A stretch of DNA of 64,000 nucleotides from Streptomyces sp. NBC_01750 (lineage in GTDB: Bacteria; Actinomycetota; Actinomycetes; Streptomycetales; Streptomycetaceae). Shown here piece after piece: positions 61,753 through 64,000 of the stretch. Location: positions 5,148,001-5,212,000 of the forward strand of contig NZ_CP109137.1 of the NCBI RefSeq assembly GCF_035918095.1, given 5' to 3'. Position numbers and translations under genes: made by a program. The notes under the pieces were generated by a model, which saw only the letters and a list, made by a program, of their open reading frames with translations, did no database searches and was not told the origin of the DNA. Position 1 is the stretch's first letter; every line of letters begins with the position of its first letter.

Positions 61753-63204
61753 ATGGCTTACGACGATCTTCGCTCCCTGCTCCGGGCGCTGGAGCGCGAG
61801 GGAGACCTCAAGCGCATCAAGGCCGAGGTTGATCCGTATCTGGAGGTCGGGGAGATCGTCGACCGCGTGAACAAGGCGGGGGGTCCCGCGCTGCTCTTCG
61901 AGAATGTGCGCGGATCCGCGATGCCGCTCGCGATGAACGTCTTCGGTACGGACCGCCGGCTGCTCAAGGCGCTCGGCCTGAAGTCCTACGCGGAGATCAG
62001 CGACAAGATCGGCGGGCTGCTCAAGCCGGAGCTGCCGCACGGCTTCGTCGGCGTGCGGGAGGCCTTCGGCAAGCTCGGCACGATGGTGCACGTGCCGCCG
62101 AAGAAGGTGAAGGACGCGCCGGTGCATGAGGTGGTCCTGCGCGGCGACGATGTGGACCTGGACCAGTTGCCGGCGCTGTTCACCTGGCCGGAGGACGGCG
62201 GCTCCTTCTTCAACCTGGGCCTCACGCACACCAAGCACCCGGAGACGGGTGTACGCAACCTCGGTCTGTACCGACTGCAGCGCCACGACAGGCGCACCAT
62301 CGGCATGCACTGGCAGATCCACAAGGACAGCCGCAACCACTACCAGGTGGCGGCCAAACGCGGTGAGCGGCTGCCGGTCGCGATCGCCTTCGGCTGCCCC
62401 CCGGCCGTGACGTACGCGTCCACCGCGCCGCTGCCCGGCGATATCGACGAGTACCTCTTCGCGGGCTTCGTCCAGGGCAAGCGGATCGAGATGGTCGACT
62501 GCAAGACGGTGCCGCTGCAGGTCCCGGCCAACGCCGAGGTCGTCGTCGAGGGGTGGCTGGAGCCCGGCGAGATGCTGCCCGAGGGGCCCTTCGGCGACCA
62601 CACCGGCTTCTACACTCCGCAGGAGCCCTTCCCGGCACTGACCATCGACTGCGTCACGATGCGCAAGCGCCCGCTGCTGCAGTCGATCGTGGTGGGCCGG
62701 CCGCCGACGGAGGACGGTCCGCTGGGCCGGGCAACGGAGCGGTTCTTCCTTCCCCTGCTCAAGATCATCGTGCCGGACATCGTGGACTACCACCTGCCCG
62801 AGTCCGGCGGCTTCCACAACTGCGCGATCGTCTCGATCGACAAGAAGTACCCGAAGCACGCGCAGAAGGTCATGCACGCCATCTGGGGCGCGCACATGAT
62901 GTCGCTGACGAAACTGATCGTCGTCGTGGACGCCGACTGCGACGTCCACGATCTGCACGAGGTCTCGTGGCGGGCGCTCGGCAACACCGACTACGCCCGT
63001 GACCTGACCGTCGTCGAAGGCCCGGTCGACCACCTCGACCATGCCTCGTACCAGCAGTTCTGGGGCGGCAAGGCGGGCATCGACGCGACGAAGAAACTCC
63101 CCGAGGAGGGGTACGTACGGGACGGCGGCTGGCCGAACATGGTCGAGTCCGACCCGGAGACGGCGGCGAAGGTCGACCGCCGCTGGAAGGAGTACGGCCT
63201 GTGA
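61753..63204 (+). CDS. UbiD-family decarboxylase of menaquinone synthesis
   Basis: 483 residues of the prenylated-FMN UbiD family: 'DLRSLLRALEREGDLKRI', 'ALLFENVRGSAMPLAMNVFG', 'GMHWQIHKDSRNHYQVAA', 'LPEGPFGDHTGFYTPQEPFP' (catalytic Glu/Asp region). Followed with a GTGA overlap by a UbiA prenyltransferase; this pair matches the late futalosine-route cluster of Streptomyces (mqnL/mqnP type). It would remove the ring carboxylate during conversion of 1,4-dihydroxy-6-naphthoate to menaquinone. 4-hydroxybenzoate-type use cannot be excluded. Confidence 0.88.
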   Translation: MAYDDLRSLLRALEREGDLKRIKAEVDPYLEVGEIVDRVNKAGGPALLFENVRGSAMPLAMNVFGTDRRLLKALGLKSYAEISDKIGGLLKPELPHGFVGVREAFGKLGTMVHVPPKKVKDAPVHEVVLRGDDVDLDQLPALFTWPEDGGSFFNLGLTHTKHPETGVRNLGLYRLQRHDRRTIGMHWQIHKDSRNHYQVAAKRGERLPVAIAFGCPPAVTYASTAPLPGDIDEYLFAGFVQGKRIEMVDCKTVPLQVPANAEVVVEGWLEPGEMLPEGPFGDHTGFYTPQEPFPALTIDCVTMRKRPLLQSIVVGRPPTEDGPLGRATERFFLPLLKIIVPDIVDYHLPESGGFHNCAIVSIDKKYPKHAQKVMHAIWGAHMMSLTKLIVVVDADCDVHDLHEVSWRALGNTDYARDLTVVEGPVDHLDHASYQQFWGGKAGIDATKKLPEEGYVRDGGWPNMVESDPETAAKVDRRWKEYGL

Positions 63205-64000
63205 GCAGTGCCGCCGCCGCAGTCCCTCAACCCGGTGGGACCAAGGCCTTCCTCCGGCTGGTGATGATCGAGCACTCGGTCTTCGCGCTCCCTTTCGCGT
63301 ACATCGCCTCGCTGACCGCGATGTTCCAGCTGGACGAGAGCATCCACTGGGGGCGGCTGCTGCTGGTGACGATCGCGATGGTGGGCCTGCGCACCTTCGC
63401 GATGGCCTGCAACCGCATCATCGACCGCGAGATCGACGCCCGTAATCCGCGTACCGCGGGACGCGAGCTGGTGACCGGCGCGGTCTCGGTGAGGTCGGCC
63501 TGGACCGGCGCGCTGGTCGCCGTCGTCGTCTTCCTCGGGGCGGCCGCCGCGCTGAACCCGCTGTGTCTCGCGCTCGCCCCCATCGCGGTGATCCCGATGG
63601 TGGTCTATCCGTACGGCAAGCGGTTCACGAACTTCCCGCACGCCATCCTCGGACTCGCCCAGGCGATGGGCCCGGTCGGCGCGTGGATCGCGATCACCGG
63701 CCAGTGGTCCTGGGACGCGGTGATCCTCGGTCTCGCGGTCGGCGTCTGGATCGGCGGCTTCGACCTGATCTTCGGCTGCCAGGACGTCCAGGCGGACCGT
63801 GCGCAGGGCGTGATGTCCGTACCGGCCCGCTTCGGCATCCCGGCCGCGCTGTACGGCGCGCGCGTATCGCATGTCGTCACGACGGTTCTGCTGGTCTGGT
63901 ACGCGCTGGCCACGGACGCGGGCGGGTTCTTCTGGCTGGGCCTGGTGATCGTCGCCGCGGCGTTCCTGTACGAGCACTCGATCGTGACGCCGCACGACCT
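63201..64000 (+). CDS. UbiA-family prenyltransferase, 3' end beyond window
   Basis: GTG start overlapping the UbiD stop; the frame is open to the window end (266 codons seen). Membrane enzyme with the two Asp-rich prenyl-diphosphate motifs 'NRIIDREIDARNPRT' and 'DLIFGCQDVQADRAQG', and hydrophobic spans between ('LVAVVVFLGAAAALNPLCLA', 'VILGLAVGVWIGGF'). Probably the MqnP-type enzyme attaching the isoprenoid tail to the naphthoate. Confidence 0.9.
   Translation, partial: MSSAAAAVPQPGGTKAFLRLVMIEHSVFALPFAYIASLTAMFQLDESIHWGRLLLVTIAMVGLRTFAMACNRIIDREIDARNPRTAGRELVTGAVSVRSAWTGALVAVVVFLGAAAALNPLCLALAPIAVIPMVVYPYGKRFTNFPHAILGLAQAMGPVGAWIAITGQWSWDAVILGLAVGVWIGGFDLIFGCQDVQADRAQGVMSVPARFGIPAALYGARVSHVVTTVLLVWYALATDAGGFFWLGLVIVAAAFLYEHSIVTPHD

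Noticed and set aside
61519..63042. 507-codon - strand frame opposite the UbiD gene
   Set aside because: The + strand has UbiD motifs and a GTGA overlap with UbiA; the antisense frame is Arg/Asp/Val-rich without motifs.

Overview
The window looks like a piece of a Streptomyces (or very close actinomycete) chromosome. Base composition is very GC-rich with G/C-dominated third codon positions, GTG and TTG starts are common, and genes are often joined by ATGA/GTGA/TTGA overlaps. The gene set includes a hemA-hemC-hemD(cobA)-hemB block, DUF4253/DUF1876/DUF2637/DUF3558/DUF4232 proteins, a class I lysyl-tRNA synthetase and UbiD/UbiA genes of the type used in the futalosine menaquinone route. Functions are inferred from reading the sequence; no database search was run.

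Layout. 1-5604: tetrapyrrole genes hemA (5' end cut off), hemC, fused cobA/hemD, then an extragenic inverted repeat and hemB. 5621-18000: secreted GH19 chitinase with a DasR-like site, small conserved proteins, lipoproteins, a membrane-anchored HTH protein, argS and lysS, a DUF2637 membrane protein and two DUF3558 lipoproteins. 18120-25509: an intact rtcB, an epoxide hydrolase/WYL-regulator pair, a large secreted repeat protein, then a second, truncated copy of the rtcB 3' end. The two rtcB ends form a 382-bp, about 98% identical direct repeat bracketing about 6 kb, which suggests an acquired segment.

25800-33760: the most unusual part. A broken membrane-protein gene is followed by an AT-rich leader with a perfect TGTGA-N6-TCACA palindrome and a six-gene operon: MFS exporter, two ATP-grasp ligases, a kynurenine 3-monooxygenase-like flavoprotein, an uncharacterised CPF-motif protein and a SAM methyltransferase. 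A second broken membrane-protein gene follows. This is a candidate small natural-product pathway making an amide or peptide from a hydroxylated, methylated kynurenine-like unit.

33783-51434: accessory chromosome. It holds an RTX-repeat secreted protein, a MepB-family protein, two aromatic-type FAD monooxygenases each divergent from its own TetR gene with palindromic operators between, a PAS/GAF/SpoIIE/ATPase signalling protein, reductases, a Mut7-C protein, MarR, AraC and GNAT proteins and several hypotheticals.

51663-64000: a conserved block joining heme supply to respiration. It holds hemL (feeding 5-aminolevulinate to the hemCDB enzymes at the left edge), a coupled histidine phosphatase, a deacetylase-like lipoprotein and the system II cytochrome c maturation set resA-ccdA-resB-ccsB. 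After a short catabolic stretch (SRPBCC, 2-oxoglutarate-type oxygenase, yeast-type cytosine deaminase) come the UbiD decarboxylase and UbiA prenyltransferase of menaquinone synthesis; the last gene runs off the window.
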